From Lactococcus sp. dk101 (lineage in GTDB: Bacteria; Bacillota; Bacilli; Lactobacillales; Streptococcaceae), in NCBI RefSeq assembly GCF_009601055.1, contig NZ_WITI01000002.1, forward strand, positions 62,001 to 126,000: a stretch of 64,000 nucleotides of DNA, read 5' to 3'. Within the stretch, counting starts at the first letter, position 1. The number at the start of each line of letters is the position of its first letter. The notes beneath the pieces were generated by a model. It did no database searches and had not been told where the DNA came from. It was given only the letters and a program-made list of their open reading frames with translations. This document shows positions 49,491 to 60,274 of this stretch, piece after piece. The position numbers and the translations under genes are program-made.

Positions 49491-49889
49491 ATGATTACTA
49501 TTTATACAGCTCCGTCTTGTACGAGCTGCAAGAAAGCAAAAACATGGCTTTCTTATCACCGCATTCCGTTTGAAGAACGTAATATTATTGCTAATCCATT
49601 GTCAGTTGAAGAAATCAGCCGAATTCTTGAAAAATGCGACGATGGTGTCGAAGGTCTAATTTCAAGTCGTAATCGTTTTGTGAAAACACTTGGTGTCGAT
49701 TTTGAAGACCTCTCTTTATCAAGAGCAATTCAAATTATTTCTGAAAACCCACAAATTATGCGCCGTCCTATTATTATGGACGAAAAACGTCTTCACGTTG
49801 GTTACAACGAAGAAGAAATTCGTGCCTTTTTGCCACGTACTGTTCGTATCCTTGAAAATGGTGGCTCTCGTTTACGTAGTGCAATTTAA
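49491..49889 (+). CDS. spx: Spx global redox regulator
   Basis: 132 aa ArsC/Spx-fold protein binding the RNA polymerase alpha CTD. Redox switch CTSC (residues 10-13), RNIIANPLSVEEI, and PIIMDEKRLHVGYNEEEIR. Spx is a ClpXP/ClpCP substrate in Firmicutes, linking it to the neighbouring clpP. Lactococci carry several Spx paralogues; which one this is cannot be decided here. AAGGAG site; TATAAT near 49362. Confidence 0.93.
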   Translation: MITIYTAPSCTSCKKAKTWLSYHRIPFEERNIIANPLSVEEISRILEKCDDGVEGLISSRNRFVKTLGVDFEDLSLSRAIQIISENPQIMRRPIIMDEKRLHVGYNEEEIRAFLPRTVRILENGGSRLRSAI

Positions 49890-49913
49890 TTTATTTAAAA
49901 AATCGGAATTTTT

Positions 49914-49939
49914 ATAGACGTTTTCACGTCTTTTTTTGT
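49914..49939 (+). terminator. spx terminator
   Basis: AGACG and CGTCT arms around TTTTCA, then seven T. Confidence 0.8.
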
Positions 49940-50009
49940 TTTCAATTTTGATAAAAATATCAGAGCTTCTTTTATTTGGCATTTTCATAAAATGCCATCA
50001 AGCGAAGTG

Positions 50010-50018
50010 TGCTATAAT
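50010..50018 (+). promoter_or_regulatory. tatD extended -10, leaderless geometry
   Basis: TGC-TATAAT ends at 50018, ATG at 50025. An AAGGG lies only one base before the ATG, too close to act as a ribosome site. Confidence 0.6.
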
Positions 50019-50024
50019 AAGGGC

Positions 50025-50801
50025 ATGGAAATTTTCGATACGCACACCCATTTGAATGACGCTCCCTTTGCCAATCGCTTGGCAGAAGAAATTGGAAAAG
50101 CGCAGGAATTTGGTGTCACTAAAATAAATAATGTGGGCAGCAACATGAAGCTCAATCAGCTTGCTGTTTCGATTGCGGAACAATTTGAACCTTGCTATGC
50201 TACGATTGGTTGGCATCCAGATGATGCTGGCGAGTTTGACGAAAAAGCGGAAGCATATCTCTTGTCAGAGCTGACAAAGCCTAAAGTGCTTGCCGTTGGC
50301 GAGATTGGGTTAGATTATCATTGGATGGTACAGCCAAAAGAGGTGCAAGAGCGTGTTTTTAGACGGCAAATTCAGATTTCAAAAGAAATGAATGTTCCGT
50401 TTCAAGTGCATACCCGTGATGCATTAGAAGATACTTACAAAATCATTAAAGATGAAGGTGTCGGCCCTGCGGGTGGAATCATGCATTCTTTTTCAGGAAG
50501 TTTGGCTGATGCTGAACGTTTTGCTGCGCTTGGTATGATGATTTCGTTTTCTGGTGTTGTCACTTTTAAAAAGGCTTTAGATGAGCAAAATGCAGCACAA
50601 CATTTGCCTATGGATAAAATACTGGTGGAGACTGATGCGCCTTATTTGACGCCAGTGCCATTTCGTGGACGAGAAAATACACCGGCTTATACTCAATTTG
50701 TTGTTGAAAAAATTGCTGAATTGCGAGGCATGTCAAAAGAAGACGTTGCTGAGCAGACTTACCAAAATGCACTTGCCATTTTTAAAAAAGTGCAAAGATA
50801 A
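50025..50801 (+). CDS. tatD: TatD-family metal-dependent DNase
   Basis: 258 aa TIM-barrel hydrolase. Metal motif FDTHTHLND at the N-terminus, GEIGLDYHW near residue 92, QVHTRDA, MHSFSG and VETDAPYL near 205. Start of the tatD-rnmV-rsmA group conserved in Firmicutes. In-frame GTG/ATG upstream (49992) precedes the promoter. The exact palindrome at 50263-50276 encodes LSELT. Confidence 0.94.
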   Translation: MEIFDTHTHLNDAPFANRLAEEIGKAQEFGVTKINNVGSNMKLNQLAVSIAEQFEPCYATIGWHPDDAGEFDEKAEAYLLSELTKPKVLAVGEIGLDYHWMVQPKEVQERVFRRQIQISKEMNVPFQVHTRDALEDTYKIIKDEGVGPAGGIMHSFSGSLADAERFAALGMMISFSGVVTFKKALDEQNAAQHLPMDKILVETDAPYLTPVPFRGRENTPAYTQFVVEKIAELRGMSKEDVAEQTYQNALAIFKKVQR

Positions 50802-50850
50802 GTTCCTTTTTTAGCATTGTATGAACTTCAAGAGACAGAAATTAGAAAAA

Positions 50851-51426
50851 ATGAAGAAAAAAATTAACAAAATAATCGTTGTTGAAGGGCGAGATGATAC
50901 GGCCAATTTAAAACGTTTCTATGAGGTCAACACTTATGAAACAAACGGCTCAAGTATCAATCAAACCGATTTGGAACGATTAAAAATATTACATGAAAAA
51001 CAGGGAATTATCGTTTTTACAGACCCTGATTTTCAAGGTGAGCGCATTCGAAAAATCATCATGGCAGCCATTCCGACGGCTCAGCATGCCTTTATTCAAC
51101 GTGATGAAGGGGTGCCAAAATCAAAATCAAAAGGACATTCACTTGGCGTTGAACACGCTGATTTCACGGCTTTAGAAGCCGCCCTCAATCAAGTTGAAAC
51201 TTCTGTCAGTCCTGACAGAAATGAAAATGGATTGACGGTCAGTGATTTGATGGCTTATGGATTAGTTATGGGCGCAGACAGTCGTAAACGACGTGATTTT
51301 TTGTGTACGGAGCTTCGGATTGGTTATGCCAATGGGAAACAACTCTTGAAGCGTCTGAATATGTTTGGCATTGGTCTTGACGAAGTGGACCAAGCAATGA
51401 AAAAATATGGGAATGTGATACAATAG
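50851..51426 (+). CDS. rnmV: ribonuclease M5
   Basis: 191 aa from ATG 50851; ATG 50821 in frame is the alternative and neither has a clear ribosome site. Toprim domain: [15 protein letters not shown] and [13 protein letters not shown], which matures 5S rRNA. The exact palindrome (51204-51217) encodes VSPDR, the second permitted frame. Four bases separate it from rsmA. Confidence 0.93.
   Translation: MKKKINKIIVVEGRDDTANLKRFYEVNTYETNGSSINQTDLERLKILHEKQGIIVFTDPDFQGERIRKIIMAAIPTAQHAFIQRDEGVPKSKSKGHSLGVEHADFTALEAALNQVETSVSPDRNENGLTVSDLMAYGLVMGADSRKRRDFLCTELRIGYANGKQLLKRLNMFGIGLDEVDQAMKKYGNVIQ
51416..51424 (+). promoter_or_regulatory. possible rsmA promoter inside rnmV end
   Basis: TGA-TACAAT ends at 51424, overlapping the rnmV stop; rsmA ATG begins six bases later with no ribosome site. 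Confidence 0.4.
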
Positions 51427-51430
51427 AAGA

Positions 51431-52324
51431 ATGACAAAAACAGAAAAAACAGAGATTAGCCGTATCGCAAATGTGATTAGAACACAGGATATTTTGCGTC
51501 GTCATGATTTTAATTTCAAGAAAAAATTTGGACAAAATTTCCTGACAGACCACAATATCTTGACTAAGATTACGGCAACCGCAGAATTATCAGAAGCAGT
51601 TAACGTGATTGAAATTGGACCAGGAATTGGTTCATTGACACAGTATTTGCTTGAAGAAGCAGCTGAAGTCATGGCTTTTGAAATTGATAAAACCTTAATT
51701 CCAATTTTGGACGAAACTTTGGCAGAATATGATAATTTTATCTTAGTCAATGCGGACATTTTGAAGGTGGATTTGGCTGCTGAAATTGCCAAATTTAAAA
51801 ATCCAAACTTGCCGATTAAAGTGGTCGCAAACTTGCCTTATTATATTACGACACCGATTTTGATGCATTTGATTGAATCTAAAATTCCTTTTGCTGAATT
51901 TGTTGTCATGATGCAAAAAGAAGTAGCCGATCGGATTGCAGCCAATCCAAAAACCAAAGCTTATGGTTCTTTGTCGATTGCTGTTCAGTATTACATGGAA
52001 GCCCAAGTCGCCTTTATCGTGCCACGAACCGTCTTTATTCCTGCGCCAAATGTAGATTCGGCCATTTTGAAAATGACCCGTCGTGAAAAACCTTTGGTAG
52101 AAGTCGAAGACGAAACATGGTTCTTCAAAATCATGCATGCCGGTTTTGTTCACCGTAGAAAAACCTTGTTGAACAACATGCAGGCTGAATTTGGGAAAGA
52201 TGCCAAGCCAGAAATTGAAAAATGCTTGACCCAAGCAGAAATTTCTCCAAGTGTGCGTGCTGAAGCACTTTCGATTCCAGAATTTGCCCATCTGGCAGAC
52301 GCCTTGATGCCGCTTAAAAAATAA
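51431..52324 (+). CDS. rsmA: 16S rRNA dimethyladenosine transferase KsgA
   Basis: 297 aa. Dimethylates A1518/A1519 in 16S r[17 protein letters not shown] near residue 35, AdoMet motif [11 protein letters not shown] near 59, and catalytic NLPYYITTP near 134. Follows rnmV, as usual. Terminator at 52336-52366. Confidence 0.97.
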   Translation: MTKTEKTEISRIANVIRTQDILRRHDFNFKKKFGQNFLTDHNILTKITATAELSEAVNVIEIGPGIGSLTQYLLEEAAEVMAFEIDKTLIPILDETLAEYDNFILVNADILKVDLAAEIAKFKNPNLPIKVVANLPYYITTPILMHLIESKIPFAEFVVMMQKEVADRIAANPKTKAYGSLSIAVQYYMEAQVAFIVPRTVFIPAPNVDSAILKMTRREKPLVEVEDETWFFKIMHAGFVHRRKTLLNNMQAEFGKDAKPEIEKCLTQAEISPSVRAEALSIPEFAHLADALMPLKK

Positions 52325-52335
52325 AATAAATTATC

Positions 52336-52366
52336 AGAAATCACTAGCAGAAGCTGGTGATTTTTG
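52336..52366 (+). terminator. rsmA terminator
   Basis: ATCACTAGC and GCTGGTGAT around AGAA, then TTTTTG. Confidence 0.75.
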
Positions 52367-52442
52367 CTATGATTGGAATAAGCCAAAAGTCATAGTATTG
52401 AGAAGTCTTTTTGGTCAAAGCAATGGATTTGAAGGAGAGCAC

Positions 52443-53501
52443 ATGAGAGTTGAAAATGTAAAAACAAAAATGGCAGCCCAAGATTTGCCAGCTTTATTGA
52501 TTACGGACATGAAAAATATTTATTACTTGACTGGATTTTCAGGGACAGCAGGCTGTATTTTATTGACCAAAGAACGCAACATTTTTATGACGGACAGTCG
52601 TTACAGCGAAATGGCAAAAGCATTGATTTCAGGATTTGAAATCATCGAAACACGCGATCCGATTGGTCAATTACCTGCGCTTCTTGAGTTTGAGAAGATT
52701 AAAAGACTGGGCTTTGAAGAAAATGTCGAATACAGTTTTTTCAATCAACTTGCGACCCGACTGCCTGAAGTAACATTGTTTGCCAGCCAAAATTTCCTGA
52801 TGGAATTACGCCAATTTAAAGACGAAGATGAAATCAATAAAATGAAAAAAGCCTGTGCAATCTCAGATGCTACCTTTATGGAGGCCTTAAAATTTATTGA
52901 ACCTGGGCGCACTGAAATCGAAATCGCCAATTTCTTAGATTTTAAAATGCGTGAAATGGGCGCAAGTGGTATCAGCTTTGACACCATTATTGCCAGCGGT
53001 CACAGAAGCAGTTTGCCGCATGGAGTGGCTAGCCACAAGACGATTGAGTTTGGCGATACGGTGACAATGGACTTTGGATGTTATTATGACCATTATGCGA
53101 GCGATATGACCCGGACTATTTTTGTTGGTGAAGCCGATCCTAAAGTAGCTGAAATTTATCACGTGGTGCAAAAAGCCAATCAAGCATTGATTGAAAAAGC
53201 GAAAGCAGGCCTAAGCTACGCTGATTTTGACCGCATTCCCCGTCAAGTGATTGAAGAAGCTGGCTACGGTAAGTACTTTACACACGGGATTGGCCATGGT
53301 GTAGGCTTAGATATTCACGAAATTCCTTATTTTAATCAGAAAATGACGGATCAATTTTTAGAAGAAAATATGATTGTTACGGATGAACCAGGAATTTATA
53401 TTCCAGAATTTTCAGGGGTTCGAATTGAGGATGATTTGCTCATCACCAAAAATGGCTGTGAAGTTCTAACAAATGCACCAAAAACGCTCATCGTTATTTG
53501 A
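52443..53501 (+). CDS. pepP: M24 Xaa-Pro aminopeptidase
   Basis: 352 aa from ATG 52443 with GGAGAG site. Creatinase-like N-terminal domain, then the M24 fold: TMDFGCYYDHYASDMTRT, HGIGHGVGLDIHE, TDEPGIYIP and VRIEDDLL supply the metal ligands. Removes N-terminal residues before proline. Located directly upstream of efp as in many Firmicutes. A PepQ-type dipeptidase is the alternative; length favours this call. Confidence 0.88.
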   Translation: MRVENVKTKMAAQDLPALLITDMKNIYYLTGFSGTAGCILLTKERNIFMTDSRYSEMAKALISGFEIIETRDPIGQLPALLEFEKIKRLGFEENVEYSFFNQLATRLPEVTLFASQNFLMELRQFKDEDEINKMKKACAISDATFMEALKFIEPGRTEIEIANFLDFKMREMGASGISFDTIIASGHRSSLPHGVASHKTIEFGDTVTMDFGCYYDHYASDMTRTIFVGEADPKVAEIYHVVQKANQALIEKAKAGLSYADFDRIPRQVIEEAGYGKYFTHGIGHGVGLDIHEIPYFNQKMTDQFLEENMIVTDEPGIYIPEFSGVRIEDDLLITKNGCEVLTNAPKTLIVI

Positions 53502-53601
53502 AAAATATCAAATCTTATGGTACAATGAGATGATGTAATCCGCTTCTTATTCAGATAATAAAAGCGAAAATAAATGTAATTTCTAAGGAGAATAAATAAT
53601 A

Positions 53602-54159
53602 ATGGTTGCAGCACACGAACTAAAATCTGGTATGACATTCCTCAATGGAGACAAACTCCTCCGCGTAGTAGAAGCAAGCCACCACAAACCAGGTAAAGGG
53701 AACACAATCATGCGTATGAAATTGAAAGATGTACGTACAGGTTCTACTTTCGATGATACATACCGTCCTGATGATAAATATGAACAAGCTGTTATCGATA
53801 CTGTAGGTGCACAATACCTTTACAAGATGGATGGTACAGCCTTCTTCATGAATACTGAAACTTATGATCAATACGAAATTCCTGTTGAACAAGTTAAAGA
53901 CGAATTGCTCTACATTCTTGAAAACGAAGAAGTTAAAATCCAATTCTTCGGTACAGAAGTGATCGGTCTTTCACTTCCTACAACTGTTGTCTTGACTGTT
54001 ACTGACACTCAACCTTCAATCAAAGGTGCGACAGTTACAGGTTCTGGTAAACCAGCAACAATGGAAACTGGACTCGTTGTTAACGTTCCAGACTTCGTTG
54101 AAATCGGAACAAAACTTGAAATCAATACACAAAACGGAACATACTTGAAACGTGCTTAA
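53602..54159 (+). CDS. efp: translation elongation factor P
   Basis: 185 aa, three beta-barrel domains. Rescues ribosomes at polyproline. Modified-lysine loop [10 protein letters not shown] (Lys near residue 32); C-terminal signature [23 protein letters not shown] site. Terminator with the exact palindrome follows. Confidence 0.97.
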   Translation: MVAAHELKSGMTFLNGDKLLRVVEASHHKPGKGNTIMRMKLKDVRTGSTFDDTYRPDDKYEQAVIDTVGAQYLYKMDGTAFFMNTETYDQYEIPVEQVKDELLYILENEEVKIQFFGTEVIGLSLPTTVVLTVTDTQPSIKGATVTGSGKPATMETGLVVNVPDFVEIGTKLEINTQNGTYLKRA

Positions 54160-54193
54160 TTCCATTTGAATTAACCAATTCAATGAATTCCAA

Positions 54194-54219
54194 ATCTTGT
54201 CAGTACTGACAGGTTTTTG
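54194..54219 (+). terminator. efp terminator built on the palindrome
   Basis: CTTGTCAG and CTGACAGG around TA (palindrome 54198-54211), then five T. Confidence 0.8.
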
Positions 54220-54282
54220 TGACTAAGCAGCGCTTTGTTTTTCGAAACGAAAGCGTGATTCAATGAAAATGAGGAATAAAAG

Positions 54283-54684
54283 ATGGCAGAAAAAACTGTT
54301 CATACAGAAGAATTAGGCGACATTGTTATTGCTCCTGAAGTTCTGGAAGTCATTATCGGCATCACTACTGCAAAGATTGATGGTGTTTATGCACTTCGTA
54401 ACAAACGTCTTGCTGATAGTCTTGGTAAAAAGGCTGAAGGTCGTGGCGTTTATATTGATACAAAAGACGACAAAGTGACTGTTGAAATTTATGTTTATCT
54501 TACTTATGGCGTAAGTGTTCCAACTGTTGCTACAAAAATTCAAAAAGAAGTGAAAGAAGCAGTCGCTCAAACTACTGAAATTATCGTTGATGATGTTAAC
54601 ATTCATGTGGTCGGTGTGGTAACTGAAAAATTACCAAAACCAAGTTTTGCGGACCTGTTTGATGAGGGATTCTTCAATGCCTAA
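54283..54684 (+). CDS. Asp23/Gls24 family protein (YqhY-like)
   Basis: 133 aa. Asp23 fold: ELGDIVIAPEVLEVIIGITTAKIDGVY and VTVEIYVYLTYGVSVPTVATKIQ in pieces. The efp-yqhY-nusB order is conserved in Firmicutes; YqhY is linked to acetyl-CoA carboxylase control in Bacillus. Overlaps nusB by 8 nt. GAGG site. Confidence 0.9.
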   Translation: MAEKTVHTEELGDIVIAPEVLEVIIGITTAKIDGVYALRNKRLADSLGKKAEGRGVYIDTKDDKVTVEIYVYLTYGVSVPTVATKIQKEVKEAVAQTTEIIVDDVNIHVVGVVTEKLPKPSFADLFDEGFFNA

Positions 54685-55648
54685 AAAGCTAACTCAACAT
54701 GATATCCGCCAACGAGCTGTACAAACGCTTTACAGTTTCCAAGTTCAACGTGAAATGTCAGAGGATGTGATTAAAAACTTCCGATACTACGTCGGTAAAA
54801 TCGAAACTGTTTTGGAACGTACGCCTCGTTTTGAAGTGGAATACCAAGATGATAGAATTGTCATTCGTGGTTTTCAAAAACGTTTCACTTCAAGTTTGAG
54901 TAAGCTCGTTGAAATTTATGATATTCTTGGCATTGATCTTGATCATAGTGCCTTGTACAATGCGGTTGCATTTGTTCGTGACTTTGGTGGATACACTAAA
55001 AAAATGCGTGACAATGAAGCCTTAGAATTGTTCAACGGTGTCTTTGCCAATTTGAATATCGTTAAATTCTTTAGTATTGATTTTGAAGAAACACCTGTTT
55101 CTAATAAAGTGCTTGAATATTTGCGCGCGCTTCCTAAAGAAGCAAGCCCAGAACAAGCCTTTGAAACATTCAATAACGTATTTGCACTGGTTCATGAAAA
55201 CGTTCGTGAAAAATATACTGTCGAATTTTTCAAACCTGTAACTTTGATGACTGAATTAAAACCAGAACTTGAAAAAGCGGAAGTAAAACATCAAGCTCAA
55301 GAAAAAGCATTGCTTGAAAAAACAGAGCAATATGTTTTGAACTATGATAATGAAGATCCGCTTGATATTGAAGCACCAGCCTATTTTACAAGTTTGATTG
55401 ACGGCGTTCTTGAACATCAAGAAACACTTGAAAACCAAATTTCAGAACACTTGGCAAAAAACTGGAGCTTTGAACGGTTGACTTTGATTGAACGTGTGAT
55501 TTTGAGTGTTGGTGCTTTTGAGATTGCCTACACTGAAACACCAGATGTTGTTGCAGTCAATGAAGCGATTGAACTTTCAAAAGACTTTAGTGATGTCAAG
55601 TCAAGTCGTTTTGTCAACGGCGTTTTGACTAACTTAATAAAGAAATAA
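54677..55648 (+). CDS. nusB: NusB with a large internal insertion
   Basis: 323 aa from ATG 54677, against about 140-150 for ordinary NusB. Residues 1-30 (LTQHDIRQRAVQTLYSFQVQ) are the NusB N-terminus. Residues from about 235 (YFTSLIDGVLEHQETL, then LTLIERVILSVGAFEIAY and VVAVNEAIELSKDF, SRFVNGVLTNL) are the canonical C-terminal half. About 180 residues between them are not NusB-like as far as I can see, helical, and include two segments rich in charged residues. NusB binds boxA with NusE for rRNA antitermination. The frame is uninterrupted, so the insertion is real. Confidence 0.88.
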   Translation: MPKKLTQHDIRQRAVQTLYSFQVQREMSEDVIKNFRYYVGKIETVLERTPRFEVEYQDDRIVIRGFQKRFTSSLSKLVEIYDILGIDLDHSALYNAVAFVRDFGGYTKKMRDNEALELFNGVFANLNIVKFFSIDFEETPVSNKVLEYLRALPKEASPEQAFETFNNVFALVHENVREKYTVEFFKPVTLMTELKPELEKAEVKHQAQEKALLEKTEQYVLNYDNEDPLDIEAPAYFTSLIDGVLEHQETLENQISEHLAKNWSFERLTLIERVILSVGAFEIAYTETPDVVAVNEAIELSKDFSDVKSSRFVNGVLTNLIKK

Positions 55649-55658
55649 AAATGTATTA

Positions 55659-55689
55659 AAAATGAACTTTTCGGGGTTCATTTTTTTTT
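55659..55689 (+). terminator. nusB terminator
   Basis: AATGAAC and GTTCATT arms around TTTTCGGG, then T-run. Confidence 0.85.
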
Positions 55690-55805
55690 GCTTTTTCATT
55701 GACAAATAGTGGAAATTTTGAATATTTTGCGGTATTATATACCTATGAGAGCGGTTTCTTTAAGAGATATGATTTTTAATAAAAGTGAAACAAAGGGGTA
55801 ATTTA

Positions 55806-57812
55806 ATGGAGACATTTTCGATTAAACCATATGAAAAGAAAGCACATTATACGGGAGTTGCTGTGCCGGTTTTCGCACTACGGAGTAAACAATCAACAGG
55901 AATCGGACAATTTTCAGATTTGAAATATTTGGCTGATTTCGCACATCGATCAAAAATTGATTTGATTCAGTTGCTGCCAATCAATGATACAACAACCTTT
56001 ATGGACTGGCGGGATTCTTATCCATATCGAGCAATTTCGGTATTTGCACTACATCCTATTTTTGTTGATTTGCATGCCTTCATGGAGGACTTTACAGAAC
56101 CTGAGAAAGCCAGATTAAAGGCTGCAGAAAAGGAACTGAATGCACTGGAACAAATCGATTATGAACGTGTTTTAGCCCTAAAATGGGACTATTTGAAACG
56201 GGTTCATAAAAAACGGGGCAATCAAGTCAGAAAGAGCATGGAATATCAAAAATTTGTGAAGAAAAATAATTTTTGGTTGAATGCCTATGCGAGCTTTACT
56301 GTTTTGCGTGATACTTATGGGACCGCTGATTTTTCACAATGGACGGACGCTACAACTTATAGTGAACAGGTTTATGAAAATCTGAGGGAAGACAAGGAAA
56401 AAGCGGAAGCATTAGATTTGTCAGTCTTTGTTCAGTTTCTGTTGCACCAGCAATTACAAGAAGCGGTAGCTTACTGTCATCAGTTGGGCATTGCCATCAA
56501 AGGCGATATTGCAATCGGAATTGCACATGATTCAGTTGATGCTTGGACGAGTCCAGAACTCTTTCATTTGGACATGCAGGCAGGTGCTCCGCCAGATGTC
56601 TTTGCGGTCAATGGTCAAAACTGGGGCTTCCCGACATATCATTGGGAAGAAATGGCAAAAGATGGCTATGGCTGGTGGAAGCAACGGATGCTTGCCATGA
56701 GTGAGTATTTTGATGCTTATCGTTTGGATCATATTTTGGGCTTTTTCCGAATTTGGGAAATGCCAAAAGATAGTGTGCGTGGCTTGTTGGGGCATTTTTC
56801 TCCAGCTATTGCCATGACGGATCAAGAAATCGAAGATAATTACGGCATTCCTTTTCGGGCTTGGGGAATTGAGCGCTTCACTCAACCGTTTATTAAAGAT
56901 TGGGTGATTGATGAGATTTTCGGCCGTGATTATCGAGATTTTGTCATTCAAGAATTTCTGGATTATGCAGGCTATGGAAATTACCGCTTCAAGAAAAAAT
57001 TTGATAGTCAGCGTAAGGTTGAAGCAGCACATCTTGAAGAATGGGTTCGCTTAGGACTTTATCAACTTCATGAAAATGTCTTGTTTGTGCATGATCACCA
57101 AGATCATTATCGCTATCATCCACGGATTAATCTTCAAAATACATCGTCCTTTAGAGAAATCGGTGCAGAATATCAAGAACGTCTCAATCGACTTTACAAT
57201 GATTATTTTTACGGTCGAAATTATGACTTCTGGAAAGAACGGGCCTATGAAAAATTGCCAATCATTAAAAATGCCACGCCTATGTTGGCATGTGGCGAAG
57301 ATTTGGGAATGGTGCCTGATAATGTTCCAGATGTCATGTACCGCTTAGAAATTTTACGTTTGATTGTTGAGCGGATGCCGAGCGATGATCAATTTGTCAG
57401 CCGTTTAGAATATGCACCATACTTGTCAGTAGTGACAACATCAAGTCATGATACCAGTAATCTTCGGGCTTGGTGGACTGAAAATCAAGAAAACACACAG
57501 CGTTATTACAATGAAGTCATGGGCTGGCAGGGACCAGCACCACGCGACGCTTCTGTTGAAATCATTGAGCAAATCATCAAACGCAATCTTAATAGCAATG
57601 CGATGATTGTTGCACTTCCAATACAAGATTGGCTGGGCCTCAGTGAAGAATTACGTTATCCCAATCCTAAAGCAGAACAAATCAATGTTCCTGCTAATCC
57701 TTTCCATTACTGGCGCTACCGTCTCCATCTTGATTTGGAAGACTTGGTCAGCAATGATAAATTTACAGCTTTACTGACAGAACTCATCAGCCATTCGAAA
57801 CGTGTTGATTAG
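55806..57812 (+). CDS. malQ: 4-alpha-glucanotransferase (GH77)
   Basis: 668 aa from ATG 55806 (AAAGGGG site). Transfers glucan chains between maltodextrins. Nucleophile region YRLDHILGFFRIW near residue 306, acid CGEDLGMVP near 496, and SSHDTSNLRAW near 549. Longer than minimal MalQ, as in Firmicutes. Heads the glycogen cluster; the 160-nt gap to glgC includes an AT-rich promoter-like stretch, so glgC may have a second promoter. A one-mismatch palindrome is at 57424. Confidence 0.95.
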   Translation: METFSIKPYEKKAHYTGVAVPVFALRSKQSTGIGQFSDLKYLADFAHRSKIDLIQLLPINDTTTFMDWRDSYPYRAISVFALHPIFVDLHAFMEDFTEPEKARLKAAEKELNALEQIDYERVLALKWDYLKRVHKKRGNQVRKSMEYQKFVKKNNFWLNAYASFTVLRDTYGTADFSQWTDATTYSEQVYENLREDKEKAEALDLSVFVQFLLHQQLQEAVAYCHQLGIAIKGDIAIGIAHDSVDAWTSPELFHLDMQAGAPPDVFAVNGQNWGFPTYHWEEMAKDGYGWWKQRMLAMSEYFDAYRLDHILGFFRIWEMPKDSVRGLLGHFSPAIAMTDQEIEDNYGIPFRAWGIERFTQPFIKDWVIDEIFGRDYRDFVIQEFLDYAGYGNYRFKKKFDSQRKVEAAHLEEWVRLGLYQLHENVLFVHDHQDHYRYHPRINLQNTSSFREIGAEYQERLNRLYNDYFYGRNYDFWKERAYEKLPIIKNATPMLACGEDLGMVPDNVPDVMYRLEILRLIVERMPSDDQFVSRLEYAPYLSVVTTSSHDTSNLRAWWTENQENTQRYYNEVMGWQGPAPRDASVEIIEQIIKRNLNSNAMIVALPIQDWLGLSEELRYPNPKAEQINVPANPFHYWRYRLHLDLEDLVSNDKFTALLTELISHSKRVD

Positions 57813-57972
57813 TTGTCAAGATAGATGAGCTTAAATTGCGAACAAAATAACTGAATAGTTTGTTAATTCCGAACAATTTGCACAATTTTTTTATAGAAGC
57901 TCAGATATCATTTTGAATTATGTGATTATGATTATAAAATTATAATATAGTTAAATAAATGGAGGTTTCAAT

Positions 57973-59118
57973 ATGGGTATTGAAATGTTGGGTCTTATTC
58001 TTGCAGGCGGTCAAGGGACACGTCTTGGTAAATTGACAAAAGATGTGGCTAAACCAGCCGTTCCTTTTGGCGGCCGTTATCGTATTATTGACTTTGCTTT
58101 ATCAAATTGTACAAATTCAAACGTGAAAAACGTTGGTGTTATCACACAATATCAACCTTTAGTTTTGAATTCACACATCGGAAATGGGGCACCTTGGGGC
58201 TTAAACGGCGTCAATTCGGGTGTCACAATTCTACAACCTTATTCATCTCAAGAAGGCTCGAAATGGTTTGAAGGGACTTCTCATGCGGTCTATCAAAATA
58301 TTGCATACATTGACCAACTCAATCCAGAATACGTTTTGATTTTGTCGGGTGACCATATTTACAAAATGGACTATGAAGCAATGCTTGAAAGTCATAAAGA
58401 ACGCGGTGCTTCATTGACCGTTTCTGTAATGGAAGTGCCACTTGATGAAGCCAGCCGTTTTGGGATTATGAACACCGACGAAGCTGATCGGATCATCGAA
58501 TTTGAAGAAAAACCAAAAGAACCAAAATCAAATTTGGCTTCAATGGGAATTTACATTTTTAACTGGAAACGACTTCGTGAAGTCCTTGTCAATGGCTATT
58601 CTAAAGGAAATCCAATGGAAGACTTCGGTGGCGATGTTATTCCTGCTTATATCGAATCTGGCGAGAATGTCTTTGCTTATCGCTTCAAAGGTTACTGGAA
58701 GGACGTCGGCACAATTGGTTCATTGCACCAAGCCAGCATGGAATTCCTTGATTTACAAATGGAATTGGACATTACCGATAAATCTTGGCGGATTTATAGC
58801 CGTAATGACATTTCAGCCCCTCAATATGTCACAGCTGATGCAGATGTGAAAGATTCTCTTGTGGGCGATGGTTGCTACGTCAGCGGACGCATTCATCACT
58901 CTATCCTGTCGCAAAACGTTCAAGTTCAAGGCAATACGGTCATCGAGGACAGCTTTATCATGTCTGGCACGACCATTGGCGAGAATGTCACCATTAAGTA
59001 TGCCATCGTTGGCGAAAATGCGAAAATCGGTGATAATGTTGAAATCATAGGAACACCAGACGACATTTTAGTTGTCGGACATGGCGAAATCAAGGGGGAT
59101 AATAAAGATGAACAATAG
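57973..59118 (+). CDS. glgC: glucose-1-phosphate adenylyltransferase
   Basis: 381 aa. Makes ADP-glucose from ATP and glucose 1-phosphate. [20 protein letters not shown] at the N-terminus, [10 protein letters not shown] near 119, [10 protein letters not shown] near 177, then left-handed beta-helix. Overlaps glgD by 11 nt. GGAGG site. Confidence 0.97.
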   Translation: MGIEMLGLILAGGQGTRLGKLTKDVAKPAVPFGGRYRIIDFALSNCTNSNVKNVGVITQYQPLVLNSHIGNGAPWGLNGVNSGVTILQPYSSQEGSKWFEGTSHAVYQNIAYIDQLNPEYVLILSGDHIYKMDYEAMLESHKERGASLTVSVMEVPLDEASRFGIMNTDEADRIIEFEEKPKEPKSNLASMGIYIFNWKRLREVLVNGYSKGNPMEDFGGDVIPAYIESGENVFAYRFKGYWKDVGTIGSLHQASMEFLDLQMELDITDKSWRIYSRNDISAPQYVTADADVKDSLVGDGCYVSGRIHHSILSQNVQVQGNTVIEDSFIMSGTTIGENVTIKYAIVGENAKIGDNVEIIGTPDDILVVGHGEIKGDNKDEQ

Positions 59119-60250
59119 TAACAAAATGGTCGGCATGCTTTCAAATGTCACACATAATCCAGAGCTTAAACCACTCGTTGATGAACGCCCACTGTCAACG
59201 CTTCCCTTTGAATGCAAATATCGTTTGATTGACTTCCCACTTTCTTCATTGTCAAATGCGCACGTGGATAGCATTTTCATGACATTTAACCAAGGCGAAA
59301 CACAGTCCGTTTTTGACCACTTAGGGTCAGGAACAGAATGGGGACTTGATGGCCTAAACAGTCGTTTCTTTATCTATATCCAACAAGATTTTGACCGACT
59401 TAAAGCAGAAGGCAAACAATATTTTGCCCAACACATCAATTTCCTACGCAAATCAAAAGCACCTTATACTGTTTTGATTGGTAGCAAATTTGTTTGTGAT
59501 GTTGATTTGCAAGCCGTTTTACGTTTGCATAAACAATCAGGAAAAAATGTGACAGCCGTTTATAAAAAAGTCGAATCTGAAGTTGCAGCACCGTTTGATA
59601 CCATTTTCCGATTTGAAGAAGATGGCTTGAAACATTGCTATACTAACCAAGTAGAGGATTTACAAGAAAAAGAAAACCTCTGTTTGAATCTTTTCATCGT
59701 CAATACTGAATGGTTGATTGACTTCATCATGAAAATGCAAGAAGCAGAAGAAATTGCATCTATTTCACATTTGGTTCGCGTTCATCTCGATGATTTGGAT
59801 GTCAATGGCTACGAATATACAGGCTACATGAGTAATATCAAAGATGTGAAATCATTTTATGATGCCAATATGATGATGCTCAATCCTGCAAACTTTACGT
59901 CATTGCTTTATTCAAGCCAACCTGTTTATACGAAAATCAAAAATGAAGTACCAACTTATTTCTCACCAGAAAGTAGCGTAGAAAACTCTCAACTTGGTTC
60001 GGGCTGTATCGTTGAAGGAAATGTAAAAGAGTCACTTATTTCTCGTGCATCAGCGGTTGAAGCAGGGGCTACTGTTGAAGCTTCACTCTTGTTTACCAAT
60101 TCTAAAGTCAAAGAAAATGCAGTGGTTAAATATGCCATCATTGACAAAAATGTTGTCATTGAAAATGGCGTTTCTGTCATTGGAACAAAGGAAAAACCAG
60201 TTGTCATTCCAAAAGGTTCAGTCGTTACTGAAGATGTGATTGAACTTTAA
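59108..60250 (+). CDS. glgD: GlgD, regulatory partner of GlgC
   Basis: 380 aa from ATG 59108 (AAGGGGG upstream). Nucleotidyltransferase-like fold, but the GG-x-GTRL signature of GlgC is replaced ([19 protein letters not shown]), so probably non-catalytic; in Bacillus and streptococci GlgD modulates GlgC in a hetero-complex. C-terminal beta-helix repeats ([12 protein letters not shown]). Coupled to glgC. Confidence 0.94.
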   Translation: MNNSNKMVGMLSNVTHNPELKPLVDERPLSTLPFECKYRLIDFPLSSLSNAHVDSIFMTFNQGETQSVFDHLGSGTEWGLDGLNSRFFIYIQQDFDRLKAEGKQYFAQHINFLRKSKAPYTVLIGSKFVCDVDLQAVLRLHKQSGKNVTAVYKKVESEVAAPFDTIFRFEEDGLKHCYTNQVEDLQEKENLCLNLFIVNTEWLIDFIMKMQEAEEIASISHLVRVHLDDLDVNGYEYTGYMSNIKDVKSFYDANMMMLNPANFTSLLYSSQPVYTKIKNEVPTYFSPESSVENSQLGSGCIVEGNVKESLISRASAVEAGATVEASLLFTNSKVKENAVVKYAIIDKNVVIENGVSVIGTKEKPVVIPKGSVVTEDVIEL

Positions 60251-60274
60251 TTAGACACACTTCAAAATAAATCA

